DNA of 64,000 bases from Pontibacter sp. Tf4 (GCF_014212495.1 NZ_JACKZC010000009.1:166277-230276); one strand, 5' to 3'. Positions 18,530-27,543 are shown, counted from the first letter of the stretch. The notes: generated from the letters alone by a model not told the origin. A program made the numbers and translations.

Positions 18530-19537
18530 TTATTTTTTCAGGAAGTTAAGCAAAGGATTAATGAATTTATCAAACGCTTCGATGTGCGGCATATGCCCTA
18601 CTCCTTCCAGTTCAACCAGCGTACTGTTCTTTATTTTTTTGGCAGTGTCTTTACCCAACTGAGGATAATTGCCCATTGTTGCAGCTACTTCTTTCGGAGC
18701 CAGGTTTTTGCCTAATGCTGTACGGTCGCGCTGACCGATGATGAGCAGGGTTGGCATTTTCAACTGGTCAAATTCATAAAGCACCGGCTGCGTAAAGATC
18801 ATGTCGAATGTAAGCGCTGCATTCCAGGCAATAAGCGGGTAGTTTTCATTTATGGTCCAACCGGCCAGCAATTCAGCCCACTCGTCGTACTCGGGCTTCC
18901 ATTTGCCGCCGTAGTAGTTCTCCAGTTGGTACTTTTTGATCTTGTCGTAGGTCTGTTGCAGTTCGCCCTTGTAGGCTTGGTCTATGGTTTGGTAAGGTGC
19001 TTTCCGCTTCCAGTCTTCCAGGCCAATCGGGTTAGCCAGTATCAGCTTTTCCGTCATGTCCGGGTACATCAGGGCAAAGCGTGTGGCCAGCATGCCGCCC
19101 ATTGAGTGGCCCAGTACCGCTACTTTTTTAATGTTCAGGGTATCCAGTATGGCTTTTGTATTGGTTGCCAGTAACTGAAATGTGTACTGCAACTGCTCCG
19201 GCTTCGAGCTCTTGCCAAATCCGATCTGGTCTGGTATAATGACCCGGTAACCAGCTTTAGAAAGTGCGTCGGCGGTTTGTTTCCAGTAAGCCCCGTTAAA
19301 GTTTTTGCCATGCAGCAGCATAACAGTTTTACCGTTCGCCTTCGTTGGTTTCACATCCATGTAAGCCATCCGCAGTTGCTGCTTTTGTATGGTCAACGGG
19401 AGGTACTGCACAGGGTACGGGTATTTATAGTTCTCCAGGTTGATGTCCAGGTTTTTCAGGTCCTGTTGTTTCTGCTGGGCTATAGTTGGAAGTTGCAGCA
19501 ACAAAAGGGCAAGTAAAAGGAAAGTAACTTTTCTCAT
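18530..19537 (-). CDS. Secreted alpha/beta hydrolase
   Basis: A 335-residue hydrolase with a signal peptide (residues 1-20, LPTIAQ). The oxyanion segment LLHGKNFNGAYW is near residue 75, the nucleophile is Ser145 in GHSMGG, an acid residue is probable in IGQRDRTAL, and the histidine is in GVGHMPHIEAF near the C-terminus. The fold fits ester or epoxide-type hydrolases; the substrate is unknown. Length is slightly above the family norm because of the export signal. It is the first gene of a likely two-gene unit with the methyltransferase. Confidence 0.86.
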   Translation of the reverse strand: MRKVTFLLLALLLLQLPTIAQQKQQDLKNLDINLENYKYPYPVQYLPLTIQKQQLRMAYMDVKPTKANGKTVMLLHGKNFNGAYWKQTADALSKAGYRVIIPDQIGFGKSSKPEQLQYTFQLLATNTKAILDTLNIKKVAVLGHSMGGMLATRFALMYPDMTEKLILANPIGLEDWKRKAPYQTIDQAYKGELQQTYDKIKKYQLENYYGGKWKPEYDEWAELLAGWTINENYPLIAWNAALTFDMIFTQPVLYEFDQLKMPTLLIIGQRDRTALGKNLAPKEVAATMGNYPQLGKDTAKKIKNSTLVELEGVGHMPHIEAFDKFINPLLNFLKK

Positions 19538-19918
19538 TAGTAATGACGTGATGATTTAAACTATACGCTTATGTCTGAACCGGGATTAAGCGGAATTGTT
19601 GAGATTTAAATGATTTAATTAGTCGTGGCTCCCTGTGTCTCCAATATAATACTATAGTTCTAACTATAGTTTGGCGCTGCGTTGTAACTATAGCCCAGCG
19701 AGTCTGGGGACTCACGTACACCCTGCGGCACTGGTTGGGTACCGTCGCCAGGGTAAACTATAGCTGCAACTATAGAACTATATTTTGTTTCTGTTTTCAA
19801 CTATAGATCAGCCTTTTAAACTATAGTTTTCTGCTGATGCAAAAAGCCAGTTATAAGCTGACATCACGTTCAATCACAAGTTACGCTTAGCTAAACTTGC
19901 GGTATGTACTATAGTTTA

Positions 19919-19984
19919 AATCCTGCTAATCCTAAAATCCTGTAAATCCTTGGGGCAGGGGCCCTATTTAAAGATTCAGACAAA
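19919..19984. repeat. Dispersed 66-base repeat, copy 1
   Basis: It begins AATCCTGCTAATCC, contains ATCCTGTAAATCCTTGGG and AGGGGCCCTATTTAAAG, and ends GATTCAGACAAA. It is nearly identical to 26943-27008, and a shortened form is at 33489-33532. Confidence 0.9.
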
Positions 19985-19987
19985 CAA

Positions 19988-20025
19988 AAATCGCCCGGCC
20001 TACTCTTGTGCAAACCGGGCGATTT
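19988..20025. terminator. Terminator downstream of desaturase 1
   Basis: Arms AAATCGCCCGG (19988-19998) and its complement (20015-20025) lie 21 bases beyond the stop codon of the minus-strand desaturase gene. Confidence 0.82.
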
Positions 20026-20045
20026 CAAACTATAGTTTCAGCTTT

Positions 20046-21164
20046 TTAAGCCATTACTTCATTCAGGTTTGGCAATTGCAATCTGCCGAAGCGATGCAGC
20101 GTATTCAGATGCGAGCGCACGGCCTGCAGGAAGGTTTTGCTCTCGATATAAGTGAGGTTAAATTCGGAAGCAGTTTGCTTTACAATGTCTGCAATGGCCG
20201 GGTAATGCACATGGCTGATGCGCGGAAACAAATGGTGCTCGATCTGGAAATTCAGTCCGCCTACGTACCACGACAATAGTTTGCTCTTACGGGCGAAGTT
20301 AGCGGTAGTGCTTAGTTGGTGTATCGCCCAGTCATTCTCAATAATACCGGTCTCACTTGGCAGCGGGAAGCTGGTACCTTCTACGGTGTGCGCCAACTGG
20401 AACACTGTAGAAAGAATCATGCCTGCCACAAAGTGCAACACTAAAAAGCCAAGCAGAACCTCCCAGAAAGGTATCCCGAAAATAAGCGTTGGAGCTACCA
20501 GGATCGAGAAGAAGTAGAGTATTTTAAAGGCTAAAATCTTAACAAATGCAACCGTGTTATCTGATTTGGAATTAGCATTTACCCCGCTTTTGATGTACTT
20601 GAAAAACTGAATAAAATCTTTTAGAATCACCCAGTATAGTGTAAGCAGTCCGTAAAAGAACAAAGCGTAGGCCCACTGCAGTTTATGAATGAATTTCACT
20701 TTTGTATGTGGAGAAAAACGTAGCACGACCATATCATCTATGTCTTCGTCCATTTCCACCACATTGGTATAGGTATGGTGCAGGATGTTGTGTTGTAGCT
20801 TCCAATTAAAGGCAGATGCGCCTAACAGGTTCACGGAGTGCGCCATCAGGTAGTTCATGGTTTTGCTCTTCGAAAAAGCACCATGATTGGCGTCGTGCAT
20901 CACGCTCATAGCCACGCCGGCCGCACCAAAACCCATTACAGCCCACAACACCAGGCTAATCGCCCAATGCGGCGTAAAGGTGAGCAGAACCACAAAAGGC
21001 AATACATAGATCAAAAGCAGTATAATGCTCTTTACCAGGATGCTGGAGTCACCGTATTTGGGTAATTTATTCTCTGAAAAATAAGCGTCCACACGTTTGC
21101 GGAGCGTCGGAAAAAACAAACTTTTGTCTTTGTTAACGAATTTTACTTTGCCTTTAAGCTTCAT
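20046..21164 (-). CDS. Membrane fatty-acid desaturase, paralogue 1
   Basis: A 372-residue integral membrane di-iron desaturase. The three histidine boxes are HDANH (residues 90-94), HNILHH (125-130) and QIEHH (307-311). The last, with Gln in place of the first His, is typical of front-end and linoleoyl-CoA-type desaturases. Four hydrophobic spans surround the boxes. The enzyme should insert a double bond into acyl chains and tune membrane fluidity; regiochemistry cannot be read from the sequence. It is a tandem duplicate of the next gene. Confidence 0.9.
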   Translation of the reverse strand: MKLKGKVKFVNKDKSLFFPTLRKRVDAYFSENKLPKYGDSSILVKSIILLLIYVLPFVVLLTFTPHWAISLVLWAVMGFGAAGVAMSVMHDANHGAFSKSKTMNYLMAHSVNLLGASAFNWKLQHNILHHTYTNVVEMDEDIDDMVVLRFSPHTKVKFIHKLQWAYALFFYGLLTLYWVILKDFIQFFKYIKSGVNANSKSDNTVAFVKILAFKILYFFSILVAPTLIFGIPFWEVLLGFLVLHFVAGMILSTVFQLAHTVEGTSFPLPSETGIIENDWAIHQLSTTANFARKSKLLSWYVGGLNFQIEHHLFPRISHVHYPAIADIVKQTASEFNLTYIESKTFLQAVRSHLNTLHRFGRLQLPNLNEVMA

Positions 21165-21374
21165 TTAATCTACTTGATATTCTAAAAATTACGCGCAATC
21201 CAAAAGCTGTTTTTACGACTTTGCTGGTAACCATGTTTAAAGCAGTTTAGCTAAACACCTCTCATTTTCTCCTGATAGAAACTTCCAGATGATACTATAA
21301 GCACGGATCTGCGCGATTGGGGTGCAAATATAGAGGGGAAATGGGACACTATAAGCTTTCAAGATTATTTGATT

Positions 21375-22487
21375 TTAGCCAATGGCCTCGTTCAAACCTG
21401 GCAGCCTTCCGAAGCGGTGCAGTGTAGCAATGTGCGAGCGCACGGCTTGCCCAAATGTTTCATTTTCCATGTACGGGATATCGAACTCGGCTGCCGTTTC
21501 TTTTACAATACCGGCAATGGCCGGATAGTGTACATGGCATATACGCGGAAACAGGTGATGCTCGATCTGGAAGTTCAGGCCGCCCACGTACCACGAGAGG
21601 ATCTTGTTGTGCCGTGAAAAATTAACCGTCGTATTCAGTTGATGAATAGCCCAGTCATTCTCGATAATCCCATGCTCGTCCGGCCTTGGGTGACTGGTAC
21701 CTTCTACGGTGTGCGCCAGTTGGAACACAACGGTCAGGATGATACCCGCCACAAAGTGCATTAACAAAAAGCCAAGCAGCACCTGCAAAAACGGAATCCC
21801 GAAGAACAGTACAGGCACACCTAATACAATAAAAAAGTACAGTAATTTCATAGCTACCAGCTTGGCAAACCAGGCTCTGTTCTCTGCAGTTGAGTTATTA
21901 TTTACACCTGTCTTTTTGAAGAGTGCATACTGCACAAAGTCTTTTGCCACTACCCAATACAGCGTAAGCAAACCATAGAATACAAAGGCGTAAACCCACT
22001 GCAGTTTATGGAAGAATTTCACTTTGGAATGGGGGTTAAACCGCAGTACCAGCCTGTCCTGTATGTCTTCGTCCATTTCCACCACGTTGGTATAGGTATG
22101 GTGCAGGATGTTGTGTTGCAGCTTCCAGTTAAAAGCGGAGCCGCCTACAAAATTTAAGGTATAGCCCATCAGGTCATTTACACGCTTGCTTTTAGAAAAA
22201 GCACCATGGTTGGCGTCGTGCATAATGCTCATGCCGATACCTGCCACGCCCAGGCCCATCACAAACCACAGCAACAAACTACCCGGAAAGGCCGGTTGAA
22301 AAGCGAGCAGCGCCACAAATGGCAAAAAGTAGGTTAGCAGCAACACCACACTCTTCACTTTCATGGTAGTGTTGGCGGTTGTCGGAATATTGTTTTCGGT
22401 GAAGTAGGCATCTACCCGTTTGCGGAGTGTAGCGAAAAACAGGTTTTTGTCTTTGTTTACGAATTTTACTTTGCCTTTTAGTTTCAT
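21375..22487 (-). CDS. Membrane fatty-acid desaturase, paralogue 2
   Basis: A 370-residue paralogue of the neighbouring gene, sharing the N-terminus MKLKGKVKFVNKDK and the boxes HDANH, HNILHH and QIEHH at matching positions. The two differ mainly in the membrane spans and the loop after box two, which may set chain-length or position preference. A 210-base spacer separates them, so each may have its own promoter. No partner ferredoxin, cytochrome b5 or reductase gene is adjacent. Confidence 0.9.
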   Translation of the reverse strand: MKLKGKVKFVNKDKNLFFATLRKRVDAYFTENNIPTTANTTMKVKSVVLLLTYFLPFVALLAFQPAFPGSLLLWFVMGLGVAGIGMSIMHDANHGAFSKSKRVNDLMGYTLNFVGGSAFNWKLQHNILHHTYTNVVEMDEDIQDRLVLRFNPHSKVKFFHKLQWVYAFVFYGLLTLYWVVAKDFVQYALFKKTGVNNNSTAENRAWFAKLVAMKLLYFFIVLGVPVLFFGIPFLQVLLGFLLMHFVAGIILTVVFQLAHTVEGTSHPRPDEHGIIENDWAIHQLNTTVNFSRHNKILSWYVGGLNFQIEHHLFPRICHVHYPAIAGIVKETAAEFDIPYMENETFGQAVRSHIATLHRFGRLPGLNEAIG

Positions 22488-22797
22488 GTAATCTTTTCTG
22501 TGTGAAAATCATAACTCACACAGCGAATCAGAAACTCAAGGGGTGAATTGCGGGGAAATTTAAAGCATACGTGCTCTTATCTATACGCATGCCATAATGG
22601 TGCCAGTAACGGAATTGTTATCAAAGTAACCACTTCCTGTGCTGTAATACACCACAAGGTAACTATAAAAAGGAGATATCTGACTACGGCAGCCCTAAAA
22701 TCAGCATCCCTTTTACAACCCTGCTGCCTGGCTTATAGTTCAGGCAGCCGCTTTCCCCGCTCCTGCCCAAACTATAAAACGCCGGTTAGACCATGGC
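22488..22797. other. 310-base spacer upstream of desaturase 2
   Basis: No gene seen. It holds a hairpin with 8-bp arms GCTGCCTG (22723-22730) and CAGGCAGC (22741-22748) whose 10-base loop is GCTTATAGTT, a variant of the dispersed motif, plus AACTATAA copies near 22662 and 22770. Confidence 0.75.
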
Positions 22798-24012
22798 TTA
22801 TACTTCGCATAATTGGGCGGCTACGGCTTTGCGCTCGTTGCGTTTGGCAACTATAAGTATCAGCAAACTCAGCGTAGTTAAGGTAGCCATTACGCCCGTC
22901 ATGGGCACCATGGTTCGGTTATGTAAAACGCTTACCAGCGCCGATGCCAGCGCGCCTGTACCCATCTGCAAACTACCCAGTATAGCCGATGCGCTACCTG
23001 CATTTTTTGTAAATGGTACCAGGGCCAAAGCCGAAGCATTTGGGTTAATAATACCTAAGCTGAACATGAACGTGAACAGCAAAACCAGGGTACTGATAGC
23101 AGTTAAAGTACCCGTGAAACTGCCAAACACCAGGGCAAGAGCTGCTGCAAACTGAATAAACCCAACTTTTAGCGTGATCTGCTTACTTGTATTACGGCGC
23201 AGCAGCAACCTGTTAAACTGGCTACCAATTATGTAACCGGCTGCGTTCATGGCAAAAGCAATACCGTATTGCGTGTCGGTTAGGCCAAAGTGCTCCATAA
23301 ACACAAACGGCGAACCCGAAATGTAAGCAAACATACCCGCCGCTGCCAGGCTCCCCGAAATAGCATAGGTCAGGAAGGTAGGCTCTTTCAGCACGTTGGC
23401 AAAATCACGGAGTATAAATTGTGGCTTGAGCGAGATAGTCGTATCCGGTCCTTTACTTTCGGGCAATAGTTTAACTACAGCGAACAGCACGGATGCCGCA
23501 ATAGCCGCCAGCACCACAAATATAAATTGCCAGCCCAGGTGTGCAGTTACATAGCCGCCTATAGTTGGCGCAATGATCGGGGCCACGCCCATCACCAGCA
23601 TCAGCGTTGAGAACACGTTCGGTATATCTTTGAGGGGGAACAGGTCGCGCACCATGGCACGGCTTGCCACCATACCCACACAACCACCTAACGCTAACAG
23701 CAAACGCAACCCAATCAGCCATTCTACCGACGGCACCAAGGCACAACCCAGCGCAGCCAGCACAAACAGACTCAGGCCTATGATCAACGGCTTTTTACGC
23801 CCAAACCTGTCCACCAACGGACCATAGATCAGCTGGCCGGCAGCAATACCAATAAAGTAACTTGTAAGCGATAAGCCAACGTGGGCAATGTCGGTATTCA
23901 GATCTTTGGCAATGGCCGGAAAACCCGGCAGGTACATATCTATTGCAAACGGACCCAGCGCAGCTAAAGCGCCAAGTACCAGAATAATGGTTCTATATTG
24001 TTTCTTATCCAT
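22798..24012 (-). CDS. Bcr/CflA-type multidrug efflux MFS transporter
   Basis: A 404-residue major facilitator with twelve predicted helices. The segment DMYLPGFPAIAKDL in helix 1, YGPLVDRFGRKKPL between helices 2 and 3, and GGCVGMVASRAMVRDLFP in helix 4 are the signature of the Bcr/CflA subfamily of drug:H+ antiporters. Known members export bicyclomycin, chloramphenicol or cysteine; the substrate here is unknown. It is followed on the same strand by no close gene, and the NAD(P)-binding gene lies 92 bases upstream. Confidence 0.9.
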   Translation of the reverse strand: MDKKQYRTIILVLGALAALGPFAIDMYLPGFPAIAKDLNTDIAHVGLSLTSYFIGIAAGQLIYGPLVDRFGRKKPLIIGLSLFVLAALGCALVPSVEWLIGLRLLLALGGCVGMVASRAMVRDLFPLKDIPNVFSTLMLVMGVAPIIAPTIGGYVTAHLGWQFIFVVLAAIAASVLFAVVKLLPESKGPDTTISLKPQFILRDFANVLKEPTFLTYAISGSLAAAGMFAYISGSPFVFMEHFGLTDTQYGIAFAMNAAGYIIGSQFNRLLLRRNTSKQITLKVGFIQFAAALALVFGSFTGTLTAISTLVLLFTFMFSLGIINPNASALALVPFTKNAGSASAILGSLQMGTGALASALVSVLHNRTMVPMTGVMATLTTLSLLILIVAKRNERKAVAAQLCEV

Positions 24013-24104
24013 GTAAAAAATAAAACGGCCGAAGCCGGAAATAAAGGAAAGCGCAAACCAAGCAAACTATAGCCAGGCCTGCGCTTTCAGAAATATGTAA
24101 AGGG

Positions 24105-24749
24105 TTAGTACCCGATTGTAAAGCGCTGACGAATAAACTGCGGCTTTTCAAGTTCGTCTATCACAGCCACGGCATAGTCCTCGTAAGAAATGTTACTTTC
24201 TCCTTTTTCGTTCATTACCGGATTGTCGGTACCCAGACGGAACTTGCCCGTGCGCTCGCCCGGACCGATCATAAACGCCGGGCTGAAGAAAGTCCACTCC
24301 AGTTCTTTTTCCTGCTGGTAGATCTTTAATGAATCGCGCTGCGCTGATGCACCTTCTTTCCAGTCAGCCGGGAACTCAGACGTATCAACAGCCTGCACGC
24401 CAGGGGCTACATACAAACTACCAGCGCCACCAACATTCAGCACGCGTTTTACACCCGCCTTTTTTGCAGCTTTTATCACCGATTCTGCCACGCTGTTATG
24501 GAGCGAGTAGTCTACACCGGGCCCCCAGCCCGAACTATAGGATACCACCACAGCATCATGGCCTTCTATTTTAGCAGCCAGGTCATCGGTATCCAGGGCA
24601 TCGCCTTTTGTAACTACCAGGCTTTCATTTTCTAAAGTAAGTTTAGACGGATCGCGCACAATAGCGGTCACTTCATGTCCACGGCTCAGGGCTTCGTGGG
24701 TAATGCGGCTGCCAACATTGCCGCTGGCTCCTATTATGGCTATCTTCAT
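24105..24749 (-). CDS. NAD(P)H-binding Rossmann-fold protein (atypical SDR)
   Basis: A 214-residue cytosolic protein beginning MKIAIIGASGNVGSRI, with the atypical SDR dinucleotide motif GASGNVG at residues 7-13. The later segments SYSSGWGP and RVLNVGGAGSLYV match the NAD(P)H-binding family (NmrA-like, flavin reductase/BVR-B-like). The upstream TTG in frame is rejected in favour of this ATG, which directly precedes the beta strand of the fold. The usual Tyr-Lys catalytic pair of classical SDRs is not evident, so it may be a reductase of small substrates or a redox sensor. Confidence 0.8.
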   Translation of the reverse strand: MKIAIIGASGNVGSRITHEALSRGHEVTAIVRDPSKLTLENESLVVTKGDALDTDDLAAKIEGHDAVVVSYSSGWGPGVDYSLHNSVAESVIKAAKKAGVKRVLNVGGAGSLYVAPGVQAVDTSEFPADWKEGASAQRDSLKIYQQEKELEWTFFSPAFMIGPGERTGKFRLGTDNPVMNEKGESNISYEDYAVAVIDELEKPQFIRQRFTIGY

Positions 24750-24859
24750 AGTTATCAAGATTATAGTTGTGCTATGATAGGTTTACACCAAATCACGCTA
24801 CAAAGATACGCAAGTAACGGGCCAGTGCGGTGGCCATTTTCCGACTTTGGCTGGTCGCT

Positions 24860-25708
24860 TTATGCCTGCCGGTATTGTATGCGAAAAGCGGTTGGTGTAA
24901 CCCCTTCCAGTCGTCTGAAAGCGCGGGTAAAATGCGAGTGGTCAGTATAACCTAAGGTGTAAGCAATTTCCTGCACCGTGTCTGTGGTATAGATCAGAAA
25001 ACGTTTGGCGGCCAGTATCACACGTTTTTCGATGATGCGGGATGGCGTGTCGCCGGTGATGGCTTTGCTGAGCTCGCCCAGCTTTTTGGTGGTGATGTTA
25101 AGCTGACCGGCGTAATACTCTACGGAACGGTGGCGGGTAAATTCGGCATCCAGCAAGGCCAGAAACTTACTGAACGTGCTATAGTTGCTGTCGTCTGCTG
25201 CTGTGTCGCCGGACGTTCTCTTTTGTTGTTCTTCGCGCAGCACAGAGAGCAAGGCAGAAAGCAGGTGTCGGATGTATACTTTGTTCGGTTCGGCCTGCTG
25301 GTACTCCTGGTGCATCAGTTCGAACAGGCTTTTGATCTTATACTGCAGCTCCGAAGTGTAGACCGCCAACGATGTAAAATCAACTACCTGGCTGAAGAGT
25401 CCTTCAACGGGGCGTGGCAAAAACTCATTTGTAAAACGCAGCACGTATAGTTTGGTCCATGGTTTGGGAATGAAGCGATGCACCTTGCCCTGCGCTATGA
25501 GCGCTACAAACGGCCCCTGTAGTTCGTCATGCGCTGTATCGATGGTGTGTTTGGCGCTGCCCTGCTCTATAAAGATGATCTCCTGGAACGCATGCCGGTG
25601 CGCCCGCTGGTCCTGTGGCTCTTCGGTGGCCGGCACTTCCCGGTGCCAGATCTGAAAATCGGCTTCGGGTAGCTCAGGTGCTCGTGGTTTTGTGCGCTCA
25701 GGATGCAT
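24860..25708 (-). CDS. AraC family transcriptional regulator
   Basis: A 282-residue regulator. The N-terminal half is cupin-like (HRHAFQEIIFIEQGSAKH near residues 40-57, the hairpin before a ligand pocket). The C-terminal 100 residues form two helix-turn-helix units, with IAYTLGYTDHSHFTRAFRR near residue 250, the hallmark of AraC DNA-binding domains. It is transcribed in the same direction as the NAD(P)-binding and MFS genes downstream, so it may control them (inference from position). Confidence 0.9.
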   Translation of the reverse strand: MHPERTKPRAPELPEADFQIWHREVPATEEPQDQRAHRHAFQEIIFIEQGSAKHTIDTAHDELQGPFVALIAQGKVHRFIPKPWTKLYVLRFTNEFLPRPVEGLFSQVVDFTSLAVYTSELQYKIKSLFELMHQEYQQAEPNKVYIRHLLSALLSVLREEQQKRTSGDTAADDSNYSTFSKFLALLDAEFTRHRSVEYYAGQLNITTKKLGELSKAITGDTPSRIIEKRVILAAKRFLIYTTDTVQEIAYTLGYTDHSHFTRAFRRLEGVTPTAFRIQYRQA

Positions 25709-25738
25709 GGTTCTGCTTACGGAATGGGCAGCTATAGT

Positions 25739-26266
25739 TTACTTCATCTCTTTTTTCATGACCACCATGCCGTGGAATTCTGGCTTCATAGCTTCAAAAT
25801 CCAGTGTGTAGGTACCGCAATGGGTGTAGCCGTTCTGCTCATAAAACCGGATAGCATCGTGGCTGCTGTCCATGGCCTTCAACCAGATCACACGCTTGTT
25901 TCTTTCCCTGGCAAACTGCTCAGTAAATTCCATCACTCGTTTACCCACTCCTTTTCCGGATGCAGCTTTGGTGAGGTAAATACGTTCCAGCTCCAGCGCA
26001 TCTTCCGAACTATAGTTATCCAGCGCCTTGTCGATGTTCAGTTTCAGGAAACCTACCAGTTCTTCATCCGCATATATCAGAAAAAATGCGGCATTGGCAT
26101 CTTCCAGTTCACTTTTCAAGGCGGTATCGCTGAAGCTGCGCTCTATGTACCAGGCACCGCCGTCATTCCATAAATGCAGGTAGTGGTCGCCATAAGCATT
26201 CAGGGCAATGTCCTGCAGCGTATGTAAGTCGGCAACGGTAATAGGAACTATGGAAACGGCTGGCAT
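25739..26266 (-). CDS. GNAT family N-acetyltransferase
   Basis: A 175-residue acetyltransferase. The acetyl-CoA loop is LTKAASGKGVGKRVMEF (motif A, near residues 97-113), preceded by the strand ALELERIYL; the C-terminal motif B includes AIRFYEQNGYTHCGTY. It should transfer an acetyl group from acetyl-CoA to a small amine or protein N-terminus; the acceptor is unknown. It is 30 bases upstream of the AraC gene on the same strand. Confidence 0.88.
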   Translation of the reverse strand: MPAVSIVPITVADLHTLQDIALNAYGDHYLHLWNDGGAWYIERSFSDTALKSELEDANAAFFLIYADEELVGFLKLNIDKALDNYSSEDALELERIYLTKAASGKGVGKRVMEFTEQFARERNKRVIWLKAMDSSHDAIRFYEQNGYTHCGTYTLDFEAMKPEFHGMVVMKKEMK

Positions 26267-26298
26267 AAGGTGGAATGTATATGTTTTATAGTTTACTA

Positions 26299-26334
26299 AT
26301 TGTCATGGCGAGCACGGTCGAGAAATCTTATAGT
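26299..26334. repeat. GTCATGnCGAGC repeat, copy 1
   Basis: It reads TTGTCATGGCGAGCACGG then TCGAGAAATCTTATAG. It matches 26472-26506, where the core is TGTCGAGCGAAGTCGAGACA. Similar short repeats are common in Bacteroidota spacers. Confidence 0.75.
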
Positions 26335-26349
26335 TGGCTATAGTTACCT

Positions 26350-26436
26350 ATTGCTGGCGCGAGTCTCCAGACTCGTGACTTACTATGGAGTTGAGTCTCC
26401 TGACTCAACTGGCCTGAAAGGACAGGCTTACCAATA
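26350..26436. repeat. Two-hairpin repeat, copy A
   Basis: It starts TTGCTGGCGCGAG. Hairpin 1 is CGAGTC-TCCA-GACTCG; hairpin 2 is GTTGAGTC-TCCT-GACTCAAC; the tail is CTGGCCTGAAAGGACAGG. Copy B at 33260-33341 has the same layout with compensatory changes in hairpin 1. Confidence 0.85.
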
Positions 26437-26471
26437 GTGCTGGCTATAGTTCGATAAACTATAGTTCCCTA

Positions 26472-26506
26472 TTTGTCATGTCGAGCGAAGTCGAGACATC
26501 TTATAT
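26472..26506. repeat. GTCATGnCGAGC repeat, copy 2
   Basis: It reads TTTGTCATGTCGAGCGAAG then TCGAGACATCTTATAT, and is followed at 26510-26525 by CTATAGTTCTATAGTT. Confidence 0.75.
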
Positions 26507-26813
26507 GTCCTATAGTTCTATAGTTCACTTTGCCTACCACTTGAACCAAGCCTTTCTTTCATAGCATCTTTTATTCCAGGGAGCTCTACTTACCTATCGT
26601 GCTATAGCTTCTTTGGCTCCCTCCCGGGCCGGGAGGCCCCGTCTTCGGGCATCGCGCTGCTGCCTTCTTGCTATCCTCGTGCCTCGGATTGCCTGACGGC
26701 ACCGCAACAATTCAAAGGCGCTCAACCCAAAGACTGAAATCAGTTCGATAGCTAAGCTATAGTTTAATGATCAACTATAGCTCTTAGCTTTTCTCATGGT
26801 TACAATTCCGTAG

Positions 26814-26833
26814 GGACAGGTCGCGACCTGTCC
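26814..26833. repeat. Perfect 20-bp palindrome
   Basis: GGACAGGTCG followed at once by its exact reverse complement. It is not followed by a T run, so it is not an obvious terminator. Confidence 0.85.
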
Positions 26834-26888
26834 GCTCAATATCGTAAACTATAAAACTATAAGTCAAACTATAGTAACGGCAGAGACT

Positions 26889-26916
26889 GTCCCCTTGAGG
26901 GGACTACAGGGGTGTT
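26889..26916 (+). repeat. REP-like hairpin, solo copy 1
   Basis: Stem GTCCCC-TTGA-GGGGAC followed by TACAGGGGTGTT. The layout matches the inverted repeats around the DUF559 gene (CCCCTC-TTGA-GAGGGG then TTAGGGGTGTG). Confidence 0.7.
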
Positions 26917-26942
26917 AAAACGCAAACTATAGCAACAGCCCA

Positions 26943-27008
26943 AATCCTGCAAAGCCTTTAATCCTGTAAATCCTTGGGATAGGGGCCCTATTTAAAGATT
27001 CAGACAAA
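26943..27008. repeat. Dispersed 66-base repeat, copy 2
   Basis: Same length as copy 1 at 19919 and differing at only a few bases, mainly in the first third and at the TTGGGATAGGGG step. Confidence 0.9.
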
Positions 27009-27239
27009 TACTATAGAACCTCAACTCAAACTATGGCAAAAGTACAGCACTTCACGGCAAGGAGAAAATGTAAGCTATAGTTTTTACTCAGACCAAGTCT
27101 ACCAAAATTGTACTCTATATCAGCACACCAAAAACACACCTGCTTCTTCGAAACCCATAAAACCCTGACTCATAAACCATAGCAAACAAAACCACAATAA
27201 TTCGCTGCCGTAAAATAGTATTATTAAATATACAAAACT

Positions 27240-27515
27240 ATGAAAATACTTAATAGATTTATACCATTACTGATCACCGTATTTCTGCTGGGCAGTTGTA
27301 CTGGTGAGGGCTGGAGCCGCAAAGCGAAAGGTGCTGCCGTTGGTGGTGCAACAGGTGCTGCGGCCGGTGCTGTAGTTGGCGGTACGGAAGGTGCTGTAGT
27401 TGGTGCTGCAGCTGGTACCGTGGCTGGTGGTGCCATTGGCCGTAAAAAAGATAAAAAGAAAGACCGCAAGCGCTACGAACAGTACCGCGACAAGGAGAAA
27501 CAGGAGCAACGATAA
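27240..27515 (+). CDS. Glycine-zipper lipoprotein
   Basis: A 91-residue lipoprotein with lipobox LLGSC (Cys20). Residues 32-62 are a glycine zipper made of repeated GGATGAAAGAVVGG-like heptads, which form tight membrane or peptidoglycan-associated helices. The C-terminus is a highly charged run of Lys, Asp, Arg and Glu. Similar small proteins sit in the outer membrane of Bacteroidota with unknown roles. It has its own terminator downstream and faces the next gene convergently. Confidence 0.83.
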   Translation: MKILNRFIPLLITVFLLGSCTGEGWSRKAKGAAVGGATGAAAGAVVGGTEGAVVGAAAGTVAGGAIGRKKDKKKDRKRYEQYRDKEKQEQR

Positions 27516-27543
27516 CCTATAGTTTATACTCCGCTTTAAAAGT

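Larger units (their letters stand above)
19538..20045. other. Gene-free 508-base spacer rich in repeats
   Basis: No convincing gene. About nine CTATAG copies lie between 19651 and 20037. A degenerate GAGTC-TGGG-GACTC hairpin at about 19690-19710 recalls the two-hairpin repeats at 26350 and 33260. A 66-base repeat copy (19919-19984) and a terminator (19988-20025) follow. Confidence 0.85.
26267..27239. other. 973-base gene-free island of repeats
   Basis: I see no gene. It contains, in order: a GTCATGGCGAGC repeat (26299), a two-hairpin repeat (26350), a second GTCATGTCGAGCG repeat (26472), a tandem CTATAGTT pair (26510), a GC-rich segment with CCTCCCGGGCCGGGAGG (about 26610), a 20-bp perfect palindrome (26814), a REP-like hairpin (26889) and a 66-base repeat (26943). 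At least twelve CTATAG copies are interleaved. Confidence 0.85.

Noticed and set aside
17684..18715. A 343-codon open frame opposite the methyltransferase and hydrolase genes
   Set aside because: It crosses two real genes antisense and has no domain signal.
26590..26720. A possible structured RNA in the GC-rich part of the repeat island
   Set aside because: There is only a short CCCGGGCCGGG inverted repeat and no wider conserved fold; it is probably another repeat fragment.
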